Source: Caryophanales bacterium UBA6769
Lineage (GTDB): Bacteria; Bacillota; Bacilli; Bacillales; UBA6769
Assembly (NCBI GenBank): GCA_002453275.1
Contig: DKGN01000047.1
Span: 1 to 7,216 of the forward strand
DNA: 7,216 nt
Direction of reading: 5' to 3'
Part shown: piece by piece, positions 6,520-7,216 of the stretch
Numbering within the stretch: position 1 is the stretch's first letter
Layout: the number at the start of each line of letters is the position of its first letter
The notes under the pieces: generated by a model
The model's database searches: none
Told to the model about the DNA's origin: nothing
Seen by the model: only the letters and a program-made list of their open reading frames with translations
Position numbers and translations under genes: made by a program

Positions 6520-7216
6520 TTAATATCTTGCTTCGAGCTTATCAAATTGATCCCGTGCTTCATCAACGAACAACAAACCAAGTTCATGATGTTCATTATC
6601 GTAAAGAGCACGTTGTTCAAAGCGATTTTCACCATTATCATCGATAATTTCAAGCTTAATATAAGCGGCATTCACTTGCAATGCCTCGTAAAACTGTGTC
6701 GACGTTCGAACGTCTACCCCATTGACTCGACGAATGATTTCACCAATCTTCACATTCATTTGAGCTGCCGGTGTTTTAGGAATGATAGCTAAAATGATAA
6801 GTCCGTCGTTTTGTTCGGCAAAATAGGGAGGACGCACGTTGCTTTCTTGGGATACTCGATACGACAAGAAAAAACGGAGTCCAACGAGTAGCGTAATTCC
6901 AATAAAGGCTGTGACACTCCAGCTATACATAAGCGCAAACACGGCAAGAGGCATTGACAAAAGTGCAAGGAGTCCTACTTGCTTCCCTTCCCTTCCAATT
7001 GCTTTCTCTGGTAATGCAAATGTTTGAAACCGATGAAAGCCAATTAAAAAAGGAACGAGCATAAATGTAAACGAATCTCCCCACCCAAACAACGGCCACC
7101 AATCCAACCTTTCTAGCCCCACACCTGGAATAAGCAAAAACGTCGGTACGAGCCACACCCGATTTGTTTCAAAGCCGCCGATCACTCTTCCTCGGCTTCC
7201 AACGACCCTTCTCGGA
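6520..7216 (-). CDS. minJ: MinJ-like PDZ-domain membrane protein (5' end cut off)
   Basis: The C-terminal 231 residues of a polytopic membrane protein with a PDZ domain. The frame is open to the right edge of the window. The GTG at 7185 is most likely an internal valine, because the ten codons before it (PRRVVGSRGR) run on into the segment IGGFETNRVWLVP, a pattern I recall from MinJ. Hydrophobic segments lie at about visible residues 21-34, 48-63, 80-97 and 100-119. A PDZ domain follows at about 138-200, including NDGLIILAIIPKTPA and the later GEIIRRVNGVDV. MinJ in B. subtilis links DivIVA to MinD at the division septum and cell poles (known), and it lies near uvrBA there too. The role here is inferred from architecture and neighbourhood. 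Another topology-factor-type PDZ protein is the alternative. A terminator follows, so it is not part of the uvr operon. Confidence 0.8.
   Translation of the reverse strand, partial: PRRVVGSRGRVIGGFETNRVWLVPTFLLIPGVGLERLDWWPLFGWGDSFTFMLVPFLIGFHRFQTFALPEKAIGREGKQVGLLALLSMPLAVFALMYSWSVTAFIGITLLVGLRFFLSYRVSQESNVRPPYFAEQNDGLIILAIIPKTPAAQMNVKIGEIIRRVNGVDVRTSTQFYEALQVNAAYIKLEIIDDNGENRFEQRALYDNEHHELGLLFVDEARDQFDKLEARY

Overview
This is a chromosomal, core-genome segment of a Gram-positive bacterium of the Bacillaceae (Bacillota). The UvrA and UvrB proteins look close to those of Bacillus subtilis as I remember them. The LexA-type SOS box is of the Bacillus CGAAC-N4-GTTCG form, and the gene order (minJ-like, uvrB, uvrA, yvlB, yvlD) is the Bacillales one. 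The species cannot be named from the sequence. Two neighbours found in B. subtilis are absent: csbA next to uvrB, and the PspC-like yvlC between yvlB and yvlD. All genes lie on the minus strand, so transcription runs from high to low coordinates.

Layout in transcription order. (1) 7216-6520: the C-terminal part of a MinJ-like polytopic membrane protein with a PDZ domain. Its start lies outside the window, and it ends just before a good intrinsic terminator (6506-6472). (2) 6471-6371: the uvrB control region, with a 14-bp SOS box one base away from consensus, an extended -10 promoter with a perfect TATAAT, a leader of about 30 nt and a GTG start. (3) 6370-4391: uvrB. (4) 4336-1478: uvrA, 54 bp after uvrB; the Shine-Dalgarno position favours a start three codons inside the longest reading frame. 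(5) 1454-354: yvlB, a 366-residue DUF4097-type protein with an N-terminal YvlB/LiaX-like helical domain. (6) 353-1: yvlD, a small membrane protein of the phage-holin-4 / YvlD family, whose ATG directly follows the yvlB stop; its last residues are cut by the window edge.

UvrA and UvrB are the damage-recognition half of nucleotide excision repair. UvrA2 finds distorted DNA and loads the UvrB helicase, which marks the site for UvrC. No terminator is visible after uvrA and the gaps are 23 and 0 nt, so the envelope-stress-type genes yvlB and yvlD probably receive transcripts from the SOS-controlled uvr promoter. This is the most interesting contextual feature. I see no mobile element, CRISPR array, RNA gene or clearly new system. 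No stretch over 300 bases lacks a gene; the longest intergenic gap is 6371-6519.
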